IMG/VR virus record: IMGVR_UViG_3300046723_000423
Coordinates: 1 to 38,261 of that record
Strand: one strand, 5' to 3'
DNA from: a virus
DNA length: 38,261 nt
The notes under the pieces are model-generated. The model did no database searches. It saw only the letters and a program-made list of their open reading frames with translations, and was not told where the DNA came from. Positions within the stretch are counted from its first letter, which is position 1. Every line of letters begins with the position of its first letter. The translations under genes were made by a program, and so were the position numbers. Shown here piece by piece: positions 14,958 through 22,914 of the stretch.

Positions 14958-15311
14958 ATGTTTGCCTTGGTCCGACTGCTGTTTGCTCTCCTCGCCCTGA
15001 CGCCCGTCGTCGTCCGCACGCAGCGCGTGCCCGGCAGCGAGACGTTGACCGAAACCGATATCACCTTCGACAACTCCTACGAAGCCGAAGGCGAGCCGGT
15101 CACGGCGGCCGAACTCGGCCTGCGGCGTGTCAACGCCGGATGGTGCAACCTCAAGAACGGCTCCGAAGCTGAAGCCACGCCGGTCTCGAGCGCCTGGTTC
15201 GATCCGGTGGCGATGAAACTGCACCTGAACAACGCCAAAACCTCGAAAGAGCTGGCCGGCGCCGCAGACGCCTCGAAAGTGGTCGTCCGCGTCTTCGCCC
15301 TGGGCAAGTAG
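14958..15311 (+). CDS. Putative capsid decoration/structural protein, 117 aa
   Basis: It follows AAAGGAGTCGAA. The core TETDITFDNSYEAEGEPVTAAELGLRRV fits the 'ITFDxSYptGGExLTAAdLGL' signature of small structural proteins that often sit next to the major capsid gene in phages. The last half is a beta domain ending KVVVRVFALGK. The first 19 residues (MFALVRLLFALLALTPVVV) are hydrophobic and could pass for a signal peptide or membrane segment, which is odd for a decoration protein. They may instead be a buried N-arm. Confidence 0.6.
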   Translation: MFALVRLLFALLALTPVVVRTQRVPGSETLTETDITFDNSYEAEGEPVTAAELGLRRVNAGWCNLKNGSEAEATPVSSAWFDPVAMKLHLNNAKTSKELAGAADASKVVVRVFALGK

Positions 15312-15318
15312 GTCGCCG

Positions 15319-15906
15319 ATGCCCGACCTTCTGGTCCCCAGCCACCTCGCCCAGCAAGAGGCTGCCTCCACTCAGGAGATCAATGCGGCGATGGAGCGTC
15401 AGTCCGTCACCGACATTGCAGAGGCCCTGCGCTGGACGGAGGAGCTACGGCATATCGATCCCTCACTCGAAGTCATCTGGGTGCCCGAGCAGGCCACCGA
15501 ATACGACCACCCTGCTCGCTGGCATATCCGTAAAAAGATCCCGGGTGACGTTGACGAATGGTGGCCGCTGCTCGGACCCGGCGGCTGCTACCGGGCCCCG
15601 GGTATGTGGCTGCTCGAGGGGCCGGACTCGCTCAGCGCCAACGATATGTGGAACCCACGGGTTCACCGCACCAAACGCGAAGCGAGGGCCAAGTTCCGGG
15701 AGGCCAAGAAGCGGGCGCAGGAGAGGGAGGCAGAACAGCGCCAGGACGAAATGGCGGTGGCCTACCGGGCCGCCAAGCGGATCAAGGGCGACGCCGGCCT
15801 GACCAAGCGCACCGACCTGCAGGTGCCGAAGGTGATCGCGGCCGAGCGCAAAATGCAGCGAGACGCTGAGAGAGCGGGGGTGGCGCCATCACCTTCAAAG
15901 AACTGA
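15319..15906 (+). CDS. Hypothetical protein with basic coiled-coil tail, 195 aa
   Basis: The first 120 residues contain a folded domain rich in Trp and Pro (LEVIWVPEQATEYDHPARWH, VDEWWPLLGPGGCYRAPGMW). The rest is a long charged helix (RTKREARAKFREAKKRAQER) and a basic tail. Position after the decoration gene and before the connector suggests a virion or morphogenesis role. I do not recognise the family. Its last codons overlap the start of the following gene, whose reading frame lies one base back. Confidence 0.6.
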   Translation: MPDLLVPSHLAQQEAASTQEINAAMERQSVTDIAEALRWTEELRHIDPSLEVIWVPEQATEYDHPARWHIRKKIPGDVDEWWPLLGPGGCYRAPGMWLLEGPDSLSANDMWNPRVHRTKREARAKFREAKKRAQEREAEQRQDEMAVAYRAAKRIKGDAGLTKRTDLQVPKVIAAERKMQRDAERAGVAPSPSKN

Positions 15907-16505
15907 GGGAAGAGGTCATAGCCCGCGGGTTCGAAAACATCGCCACCGACACTGGCGGTGAAGCTCGGATCAAGCGTTGGATCAACCAGGCCTACCGGGA
16001 AATCATCGACCACCGGGCCTGGGCATTCCTCGAAGCCTCCAAAGAAGGCAAAGCGCCGCTCGCGATCGCCGACCTGGGCCACGTGCTCTCGGTCAGCAAC
16101 CTGACCAACGAATCACTGGTCAAGTTCATAGAGCGGGCGGTGCTGCTGCACTACGACCCGGCGCTCACGGGCACGGGTGTCGGCAACCGTTGGTACCTCG
16201 AGAACGGCAACTCGCTGCACGTCTACCCGACCGATCCCAACTCGACCTACGTGGTGCGCTACCTGAAAGAGGCCGCCGAACTGGTCAACGACGGTGACGA
16301 ACCCGTGCTGCCGGCCGCCTACCACGGTGTGATCGAGGACGGTGCCGTCCTGCGCGCCTACAAGACCACCGACAACTACGAGGCCGTCGCCTCCACTCGC
16401 AGTGAGTTCAACATCGGCCTCAAGAGCATGGTCAAGGGTCTGCGGGTCAACTACGACTCGGGCAAGACGATCGTCCGCACGGGCTCGGCGAACGACTACA
16501 TCTGA
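15888..16505 (+). CDS. Head-tail connector-like protein with an apparent ATC start
   Basis: The frame is open from a TGA at 15867-15869 to the stop at 16503-16505. It reads ITFKELREEVIARGFENIA followed by RIKRWINQAYREIIDHRAWA, the usual beginning of phage head-completion or connector proteins (normally 'MTFxELRxEV...RWINxAYxEI'). No ATG, GTG or TTG exists before 15920 in this frame. ATC at 15888 follows GGGGGTGG and fits the protein start. The alternative is entry from the previous gene by a -1 frameshift on the run of five G at 15876-15880, or an indel there. The later GTG at 16083 would lose the conserved N-terminus. Confidence 0.65.
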   Translation: MTFKELREEVIARGFENIATDTGGEARIKRWINQAYREIIDHRAWAFLEASKEGKAPLAIADLGHVLSVSNLTNESLVKFIERAVLLHYDPALTGTGVGNRWYLENGNSLHVYPTDPNSTYVVRYLKEAAELVNDGDEPVLPAAYHGVIEDGAVLRAYKTTDNYEAVASTRSEFNIGLKSMVKGLRVNYDSGKTIVRTGSANDYI

Positions 16506-18046
16506 TGGCCGTCAAGCCAGAGATCTCGGTCGATAACTTCGGCGGGCTGCAGCTCAGCGTTCCTCCCGCGCTGGTCGGCGAGGCCGACGCGACCGACCTG
16601 CTCGACGTCGATTGGGACAACAACGGTGTGCTCGGTTCGAGGATGGGCGTCGAAGGGCTGACCACCGAAGCGCCGGCCACCGCCTACGACCGCATCTTTG
16701 GCCACGGGGTTGACTTCGTGCCGCTGGGCGAGGTCTTCTCGGTGCTCGCCCGCCGCGGCAAAGTCCTGGCCTGGATCAACTCGGCCGGCAAAGAGGGTGC
16801 CGGCACGATCGCCGTCAACGAAGGTCGGCTCAGCTTCGCGAAGATCAGCTCGAGCGTCCTGGTCCCGGTCACCTACATCGCCAACCAGGAAGAAAAGGTG
16901 CGCAAATTCTTCGAAGGCGCCTTCTCCTCACCGACCGCCACGGTGGACGGCGTCGCCGGCAAAGATATGCCGCGGGCGAACTTCCTCGCCACCTGGCAGG
17001 ACGGCGCCAACCGGCTCGTCTACGCGAACACGACGCTGACCGGCGGCCCCAATGGCGCGGCCGGATCCCCGTCGCACGTCTTCTTCTCCGAACCCGGCCA
17101 GCCGGAGAAATTCGAATCGACCGCCTTCGTGGAGCTCAACCCCGGCGACGGCGAGCAGATCCTCGGGATCTGTTCCTACGGGCGCAACATCTTCGTCTTC
17201 AAGGAAACCTGCTGCTTCGTCTTCTACGGCATCTCTGAAGACGCTGAAGGCCGGCCGATCTTCAACTTCAAAACGATCGACCTGGGGACGCAGGTGCTCG
17301 CCTTCTTCGCCTCCGACTCCCAGCCGATCACGGTCGGCAAGGACGGCGTCTACTTCCTCGCCCAGGACGGGATCTGGGTGACGAACGGCGGCCCGCCGAT
17401 CCGGGTCACCGATCCGCTCGAACTGGGTGCCGATCGGCGCGACGCGAGAACCTCGCTCGGCGGCATGGCCTTTCCCACCTGGCCGCGGGCGAAAGGCTTC
17501 CTGCTGCAGATGGGCAACTGCCTCTTCGTCGGCTTCCCCGAAAAAGCAGGTGAAAGCCTGATTAAGCGGGTGCTGAAACTGGACCTGACCACGGGCCGCG
17601 CCACCTACTGGAAGACCGAACTGAACGGCGCGATGATCTGGTCGCCGACCTTCAACGGCGGTCCGTTCCTCTTCTTCTCCGGCGGCCCCGGTCACAAGGG
17701 TGTCTTCTTCTACAACCCCGCCACCAACCTCGACCCCGTTGTCGAAATGGAACCGTTCTGGCAGTCGGGTGGGTATGACATCGGCAACCCCGACGAAAAG
17801 ACGCTGACCGAGCTGAAGCTCTGGGGCACGGGCAACGTGGACGTGGCGATCGGCGAGGACTTCAAGGCGGTCGGCAAAGCCAAGACCTTCAAACTCGGCG
17901 CCGCTCCCGCCATCGCCCAGCAGCAAAAGCAGCTCGGTCAGACGGCCACGGTGCTCAGCCACAAGCTCTCCGGTAAAGCGCCCTGGTCGGTGCAGCGGCT
18001 CACTCGCTACGTCAGAGAGGACCGCGTCCCGGGGACCGAGAAGTGA
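16505..18046 (+). CDS. Beta-propeller tail hub/nozzle-like protein, 513 aa
   Basis: It starts in TGATG with the connector. The sequence is a chain of beta blades with recurring signatures of short-tail hub proteins (P22 gp10 / T7 gp12 type): SPSHVFFSEPGQPEKFEST, VELNPGDGEQILGICSYGRN, IFVFKETCCFVFYGISED, and GKDGVYFLAQDGIWVTNGGP. The 'SEPGxPExF ... GDGExIxGI ... vFK' series is typical. Such proteins form the tail tube or its tip, below the portal and connector, and keep packaged DNA in place. Together with the absence of tail-tube and tape-measure genes, it is the main support for a short-tailed virion. Confidence 0.75.
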   Translation: MAVKPEISVDNFGGLQLSVPPALVGEADATDLLDVDWDNNGVLGSRMGVEGLTTEAPATAYDRIFGHGVDFVPLGEVFSVLARRGKVLAWINSAGKEGAGTIAVNEGRLSFAKISSSVLVPVTYIANQEEKVRKFFEGAFSSPTATVDGVAGKDMPRANFLATWQDGANRLVYANTTLTGGPNGAAGSPSHVFFSEPGQPEKFESTAFVELNPGDGEQILGICSYGRNIFVFKETCCFVFYGISEDAEGRPIFNFKTIDLGTQVLAFFASDSQPITVGKDGVYFLAQDGIWVTNGGPPIRVTDPLELGADRRDARTSLGGMAFPTWPRAKGFLLQMGNCLFVGFPEKAGESLIKRVLKLDLTTGRATYWKTELNGAMIWSPTFNGGPFLFFSGGPGHKGVFFYNPATNLDPVVEMEPFWQSGGYDIGNPDEKTLTELKLWGTGNVDVAIGEDFKAVGKAKTFKLGAAPAIAQQQKQLGQTATVLSHKLSGKAPWSVQRLTRYVREDRVPGTEK

Positions 18047-20511
18047 CCAAACCGCTTCCCGCCCGTGACGTCGAGGCTCGTGTTGGTCGCTCGGGCCCTC
18101 CGCACCTGACCGCGGTCGAGCGGAAGAGTCTTGCCGGCGTCGAGGACGAAGGGCTGCGCAAGCTGCTCGGCGAGCTGATCCGCCAGTCGGCGGGCAATCA
18201 GGAAAACTTCGAGACGCTCGAGCAGTGGTTCCCGATCCAACCCGCCGACATCGCCAAAGCCGACGCGGACGCGGAGTGGTTGCACTACGAAAACCGCACC
18301 GCCAGCTCGGCGCCCGAACATCATCCCGGCACCTTCTTCCTGCAGACGGAACCGTTTGGGCAGGTCAGCATCGCCACCCACGATCTCGAGGGCCTCGATC
18401 TCACCGCCTTCCTCGAAAGCTGGGACGACTCGACCACCACCGCCGACCGCGGCTACCTGCTCGTCCGTCAGCCCCAGGTGGACCCGTCCTCGCTGTGGAT
18501 CCTCCGGATCACCGGGGCGGCCGTCCTCAAAGAAGGCAGCGAATTCGAACCGCCGGTCGAAAAATTCTTCAAAATCCCGGTCACGCCGGTAGTCCTTCAC
18601 GGCAACTTCGGTGGGGGCTCCGAAGAAGGCGTCGAGCGCAACGGGATCGAAATCCTCTTCGTCCGCTCGGGTGACAAGGGCGCGGAAGGTGCTGAAGGCG
18701 CCAAAGGCGAAAAAGGCGCGACCGGAGCCAAAGGGGAAAAAGGCGAAACGGGGGCCAAAGGGGAAAAAGGTGAAGCCGGCGCTGCAGGGGCGACGGGTGC
18801 CGAAGGCCGTAGCGCCGGGGTCAAGTACACCTACCTGACCAACACCGAATCCTCTGACCCGGGTGCCGGCAAGTTCAAGCTGAACAAAACGACGCTCTCG
18901 GAAGCCACGGTCTTCCGGATCTCCGAGACGGACGGCGATGCCAACGCCCTGGCGGCCTACCTGGCGACGATTGACGATTCGACCTCCACGATCAAGGGCA
19001 CGCTCGTCATTCGCAAAATCGGAGCGCCCACCGTCTTCGCGATATTCCAGACGTCGGGGATCCTCAACGACAACGGCACCTGGGACAGCTTCACTGTCGC
19101 TCACGTCGCCAGCAACGGGCTGGCCAACAACGACGTCTGCACGATCGAATTCTTCCGCACCGGAGATCTTGGTGCGACAGGGGCGACGGGCGAAAAAGGT
19201 GCCACCGGAGAAAAAGGTGCGACAGGGGAAAAAGGCGCCACGGGTGAAAAAGGTGCTGAAGGCGCCAAAGGCGAAAAAGGCGCCGAAGGTGCTGCGGGTG
19301 CTGCAGGGGCGACGGGGCGAGCGGGTGCGCTGCACTACAAATGGCTGACCAATACGGAAGCCACTGAACCTGCGGCGGGGAGGATCAAGACCACCGCCGG
19401 CAAGACGCTTACGCGGATCTCCGAGACCGACCTCGACGGCAATGGGATCGCGGCGCTGATCGCCACCTGGGATGACTCGACCACGACCAAACGCGGCTAC
19501 CTGACCGTCCGCCAGGTCTCCAACCCGAAAAAGTTCATCGTCTTCGCAATTACCGGAGCCAACGTCGATGAAGGCGCGTTCGACAAGCTGACGACGGAAG
19601 CGATCTCCGAAGGCGAAGCGATCGAAAACGAAGCTGAAGTGATGGTCGAATTCAGCCGCACCGGGGACCTCGGGGCGACCGGCGCAAAAGGTGAAACGGG
19701 TGAACCCGGCCCTCACAAACTTCCCCAGGGCGTCTCCGTCGAATGGGAAGAAACTGAAGGCGGCACCTTCCCGGAGAAGGTTGTCGGTACCAGGGAAGGG
19801 ATCTTTCGGAAGCTACAGGCGATCGTCAACGGGTTCTCGACCAACGCGGCGCTCGTAATCGAATCGTCGGCGACCACCGCCGTCGCCAGGCTGAAGGCCG
19901 TCGTCGGTGCGCTCGAACGGACGATCCTCGACAACGAAGGCAAGTCGGAATTCCTCCAACTGAGCTCGCTGCGCAAAGAGCGTGACTCCGGGATCGTCAG
20001 CGCTCTGCCCGGCACACCCGTCGTCGGCGATCGTTGTTTCTTCCAGGCCGACAAAACCAACGGGGTGATCTGGGAGCTGGTCTACGACGGTGAAGGCGAA
20101 TTTCCCTGGAAGAAGGTGGGCGGCCCTCCGATGGAGGCTCAGTCCAACGAAACACGAGAACTCACCAACGAAACCGCCTACAAATCCCTGCCCACTGATC
20201 CGCTCAAAGTCACGGTGCCGCTGAAAGGTGACTACGACATCTCGATCGAGGCGGCCCAGGTTTTGCCGGCCACCATCAACTCTCAGGGGCTGCTTTCTTA
20301 CGCGATCGGGGCGACGGCCGCCAGCGACAACTGGTCCGCGACGGCCAACAACAACGCCGCCAACGGGTTCGGTGCCGACATCATCAAAAAGACGCGGCAG
20401 CTCGGCGTCGCCAAATCGGCGGAAGTGATCGAGAAAGGGCGCACAGTCGGCAACTACACCGTCAAATGGGCGCGACGTCGTCTGTACGTCGATCCGGTCC
20501 GGGTCGGCTAG
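18043..20511 (+). CDS. Modular collagen-like tail fibre, 822 aa
   Basis: It starts with GTG in GTGA. After a helical base (residues 1-75) come three diverged copies of a domain of about 110-130 residues (79-209, 261-373, 431-540), sharing 'ISETD...LxAxxATxDDSTxTxxGxLxxR', and each followed by Gly-X-Y runs (210-258, 374-428, 541-557). The Gly-X-Y runs (GEKGATGEKGATGEKG and similar) should form a collagen triple helix, so the fibre is a trimer of knob domains on collagen stalks. The C-terminal 260 residues are beta-rich and probably hold the receptor-binding tip (FQADKTNGVIWELVYDGEGE, then YTVKWARRRLYVDPVRVG). Confidence 0.8.
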   Translation: MTKPLPARDVEARVGRSGPPHLTAVERKSLAGVEDEGLRKLLGELIRQSAGNQENFETLEQWFPIQPADIAKADADAEWLHYENRTASSAPEHHPGTFFLQTEPFGQVSIATHDLEGLDLTAFLESWDDSTTTADRGYLLVRQPQVDPSSLWILRITGAAVLKEGSEFEPPVEKFFKIPVTPVVLHGNFGGGSEEGVERNGIEILFVRSGDKGAEGAEGAKGEKGATGAKGEKGETGAKGEKGEAGAAGATGAEGRSAGVKYTYLTNTESSDPGAGKFKLNKTTLSEATVFRISETDGDANALAAYLATIDDSTSTIKGTLVIRKIGAPTVFAIFQTSGILNDNGTWDSFTVAHVASNGLANNDVCTIEFFRTGDLGATGATGEKGATGEKGATGEKGATGEKGAEGAKGEKGAEGAAGAAGATGRAGALHYKWLTNTEATEPAAGRIKTTAGKTLTRISETDLDGNGIAALIATWDDSTTTKRGYLTVRQVSNPKKFIVFAITGANVDEGAFDKLTTEAISEGEAIENEAEVMVEFSRTGDLGATGAKGETGEPGPHKLPQGVSVEWEETEGGTFPEKVVGTREGIFRKLQAIVNGFSTNAALVIESSATTAVARLKAVVGALERTILDNEGKSEFLQLSSLRKERDSGIVSALPGTPVVGDRCFFQADKTNGVIWELVYDGEGEFPWKKVGGPPMEAQSNETRELTNETAYKSLPTDPLKVTVPLKGDYDISIEAAQVLPATINSQGLLSYAIGATAASDNWSATANNNAANGFGADIIKKTRQLGVAKSAEVIEKGRTVGNYTVKWARRRLYVDPVRVG
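18670..19326 (+). repeat. Two collagen-like repeat tracts in the fibre gene
   Basis: Near-identical 9- and 18-bp units built on GAAAAAGGTGC/GCGAC code for Gly-Glu-Lys and Gly-Ala-Thr triplets at 18670-18816 and 19162-19326. A third short run lies at 19663-19713. Such runs can expand or contract by slippage or recombination and so change stalk length. Confidence 0.8.
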
Positions 20512-20548
20512 TGAACTTCATTCATCTCAATCCCAAGGAGGCATCGAT

Positions 20549-21103
20549 ATGCCTGGTCTAGGCAACGCAGTGCCGCGGGGACGTCCAACTCCCCGCCAAC
20601 AGGAAATTTCTCGTGCCGGGCGCGCAGCTCGTCCTCCTCGAGTCGCGCCCGGCACACCCCCGGGCTTCGGCGGCCCGCCGTCGTCGGGGCCCGCTGCGGG
20701 GAATGGTGGAACCGCTGCTCCCGCTGCAGGTGGTGGCGGTGGCGGCGGTGGTGTCGGCCTCGGTGGCAGCGAACGCCCGGGTCTCGGTCGCCAGCTCACC
20801 CGCCGGGTCAACGCCGGCACGATCACCGCTCAACAGGCGCGGCGCACGATGCAACAGCGGCAGACCTTCAAAAAGGCCTACGGGGCCGATTGGCGCCAGA
20901 AAGTGTTTGGCGGCGTCGGAGCGGCGCAGAAAGCGCGCACGCAGCTCAGCGCCAACCCGAACGACCCGAAAGCCCTGGCGCTCAACCAGCGGCTCTTGGC
21001 GCAGCGCAAATCGCTGCTCTCCGCGGCCAAGCAGAAACTCGGCGGCGGCAAGACGAACCCACAGGGCCGCGGCTTCATGAACCCACCGGGGCAGAGCTAC
21101 TAG
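20549..21103 (+). CDS. Gly/Pro-rich probable virion protein, 184 aa
   Basis: A strong AAGGAGG lies 8 nt before the ATG. The first 80 residues are low-complexity and Gly/Pro-rich, including a run of eight glycines. The rest is a basic helical segment (RQLTRRVNAGTITAQQARRT, then AQKARTQLSANPNDPKALAL) ending in Gly/Asn/Pro. The protein is basic and flexible. It begins the block of four genes (20549-27213) that I take to be internal or ejected virion proteins; this is inference from order and composition. The stop lies next to the start of the following gene. Confidence 0.6.
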   Translation: MPGLGNAVPRGRPTPRQQEISRAGRAARPPRVAPGTPPGFGGPPSSGPAAGNGGTAAPAAGGGGGGGGVGLGGSERPGLGRQLTRRVNAGTITAQQARRTMQQRQTFKKAYGADWRQKVFGGVGAAQKARTQLSANPNDPKALALNQRLLAQRKSLLSAAKQKLGGGKTNPQGRGFMNPPGQSY

Positions 21104-21733
21104 ATGACGCTGATCCCCGCCCGCCAGCAGCAGATCATGGCCGCCCGCCCGCGCGGTGGCGGCACCCGTGCCGGGGATCCCGCGGCCGGCGCTCGGGGGC
21201 AGACCGGCCGCCCGGGACCGGCTCGCCCTGGTCGCCTCACCAAAACGGTCTCGCCCTGGGATTCGCAGGCCGAGCGCGAATCCTCAGAAGCCGGCTTCGA
21301 AAGGGCGGCGACCGGGGCCAACCTGACTGCTGCTCGCAACGCCGAGGAAGAACAGTCAGGTCTCGGGGCCGGTGCCGACAATCCCTACTCGGATGCGGCG
21401 ATGCTCAAACGTCAGCGCGAAGCCAACTCGAGGGGGCAGCTCAACACCGCCGGCAACAGCCTCTACTCGGGCTCGACCCTCAACGCCCAGCGTGAGATCT
21501 CGAGCGCCTATGACCGCAGCTACAACGCCCTGACCACCAAGGACGCTCTGCAGGCTGCCGCTTTCCAGCGCGGGACCGACGAAACCAATCGCGAGTACGA
21601 ACTCGGTCTCGACAAAATCAAGGAAGGCGCCCTCAACCGCGCCCTCGAATCTGAACCCGCGCCACTTGCGGTCGGCCGGCCTGGTAAACGCCTCGTCCGT
21701 CGACCCGCGACAACCCACAGAGGGAGAGCCTAA
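21104..21733 (+). CDS. Probable internal virion protein, 209 aa
   Basis: It starts at once after the previous stop. The N-terminal 50 residues are Arg/Gly/Pro-rich. The rest is helical and Ala/Asn/Ser-rich (ANLTAARNAEEEQSGLGAGA, then LKRQREANSRGQLNTAGNSL), a composition like podovirus ejection proteins. It contains an Asn-Pro-Tyr motif in GADNPYSDAAML, also present in its two downstream neighbours. There is no signal peptide or catalytic motif. Its stop overlaps the next start by one base. Confidence 0.55.
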   Translation: MTLIPARQQQIMAARPRGGGTRAGDPAAGARGQTGRPGPARPGRLTKTVSPWDSQAERESSEAGFERAATGANLTAARNAEEEQSGLGAGADNPYSDAAMLKRQREANSRGQLNTAGNSLYSGSTLNAQREISSAYDRSYNALTTKDALQAAAFQRGTDETNREYELGLDKIKEGALNRALESEPAPLAVGRPGKRLVRRPATTHRGRA

Positions 21734-22911
21734 TGCCACTTCGCACCCGTAGTCAGGTGATTCAGCAGGCGGGGAGCCAGGCTCGCCAGGGCCGTGCCGC
21801 GCGTCGGGGTAACAGTGTCGGTGCCTTCCTGCAGCCGCACACGGGCAAGGCCGCGGGCCGGATCGCCAACGCCGAGGCCGGGACCGAATTCAACCCGGCG
21901 ATCCGCGAAGGCCGTCAGCAGGCGAAAGGCTCGCGCAAACGGCAGGCCGACATCGGCAAGTGGTACGGCCAGCTCGCGGGCGACTACGCCGGCTCAGAGG
22001 CCGCCGGCAACACCGCCTTCAAAACCGCTCAGGACGCGGTCTCCCAGCAGCTCGCCGAAGCCGGCGCCCGCGGTAAGAGCGAGGTGTCGGAACTGGCCGG
22101 CAAAGACGCTGCGGTCTCCTCCCTGGTCGGGGGCCCGTCAGACACCGCCGGGCTCACCCAGGCTGCCCAGGCCGGCGCTGCAGCGGATCGCTCGAGGGCG
22201 ACCCTCAACGCTCCGATCGCCGCCACCCAGGCTGCCTACCTCGCCTCTCTCGGCGGCCGGCGTACAGCGGCCCGGATGAAAGGGATCGAGGCCCGCGGCG
22301 AAGAGAGCGCCCGGCGGGAAAAAATCCTTCAGGACGTCGGCGCCGCCCGCAAGGAAAAGGGACAGGCGAAGGTCGCCAACATGGAGAAAATCCGCGAATC
22401 CGATCGCGGCTACTCGCTCGAACAGCGCAAGCTCAAACAGGCCAAGAAAGAAGCCGCGATCTCCTCTCAGCAGGCAGCGGCCTCGCTCGCGGTCACCCAG
22501 GCCAACCTGCAGCGGGAGGTCAACGAAGGCAAGATCTCCGCGCGACAGGCCCAGGAACGGATCACGGTCTCGAGGCGCAACGCCGCGACCGCTCGCCGCT
22601 CGCAGCAGACCACCGCCAGGCACTACAAGCAGACGGGTGCCGGCGGCGGCCTGACGGCCTCTGAGCGCAACGCGATCAAGGAAGGTCATCAGAACGCGGT
22701 CGCCTCCGGCCACAGCCTGGTCAAGGCCTCCGGTCACGGCTACCCGACCAACGCCCAGGGTTGGGCCCAGCTCGAAGAAGCGATCCGCGCCGAATCCGAA
22801 GTCAGCCCGGCCGAGGCCCGTGCCGCGGTGGCGAAGATGAAGCAAGAACAGACCGCGGCCGCGACGAATCCCTACCCGACCCGGCTCGCGATGGAACGGG
22901 CGCGCAGGTAG
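21733..22911 (+). CDS. Long helical probable internal virion protein, 392 aa
   Basis: The protein is Ala/Arg/Gln-rich and almost completely helical, with coiled-coil segments (SLEQRKLKQAKKEAAISSQQ, then NEGKISARQAQERITVSRRN). A short Gly-rich hinge (KQTGAGGGLTASERNAIKEG) precedes the last 80 residues, which end TNPYPTRLAMERARR. Helical, low-complexity proteins after the fibre gene in podoviruses usually act as internal core or ejection proteins. The shared NPY motif supports a link with the genes on either side. No enzyme motif is seen. Confidence 0.6.
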   Translation: MPLRTRSQVIQQAGSQARQGRAARRGNSVGAFLQPHTGKAAGRIANAEAGTEFNPAIREGRQQAKGSRKRQADIGKWYGQLAGDYAGSEAAGNTAFKTAQDAVSQQLAEAGARGKSEVSELAGKDAAVSSLVGGPSDTAGLTQAAQAGAAADRSRATLNAPIAATQAAYLASLGGRRTAARMKGIEARGEESARREKILQDVGAARKEKGQAKVANMEKIRESDRGYSLEQRKLKQAKKEAAISSQQAAASLAVTQANLQREVNEGKISARQAQERITVSRRNAATARRSQQTTARHYKQTGAGGGLTASERNAIKEGHQNAVASGHSLVKASGHGYPTNAQGWAQLEEAIRAESEVSPAEARAAVAKMKQEQTAAATNPYPTRLAMERARR

Positions 22912-22914
22912 CCG

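Noticed and set aside
16083-16505. GTG at 16083 as start of the connector gene
   Set aside because: It would remove the conserved N-terminal 65 residues, which are open and family-like in the same frame.
18670-19326. Short regular DNA repeats as a possible CRISPR array
   Set aside because: They have no spacers, run in frame as Gly-X-Y codons and belong to the fibre.
18007-19716. Leftward 569-codon frame opposite the fibre gene
   Set aside because: It mirrors the Gly-X-Y codons (FGAF/TFF-type repeats) and is an antisense shadow of the collagen tracts in GC-rich DNA.
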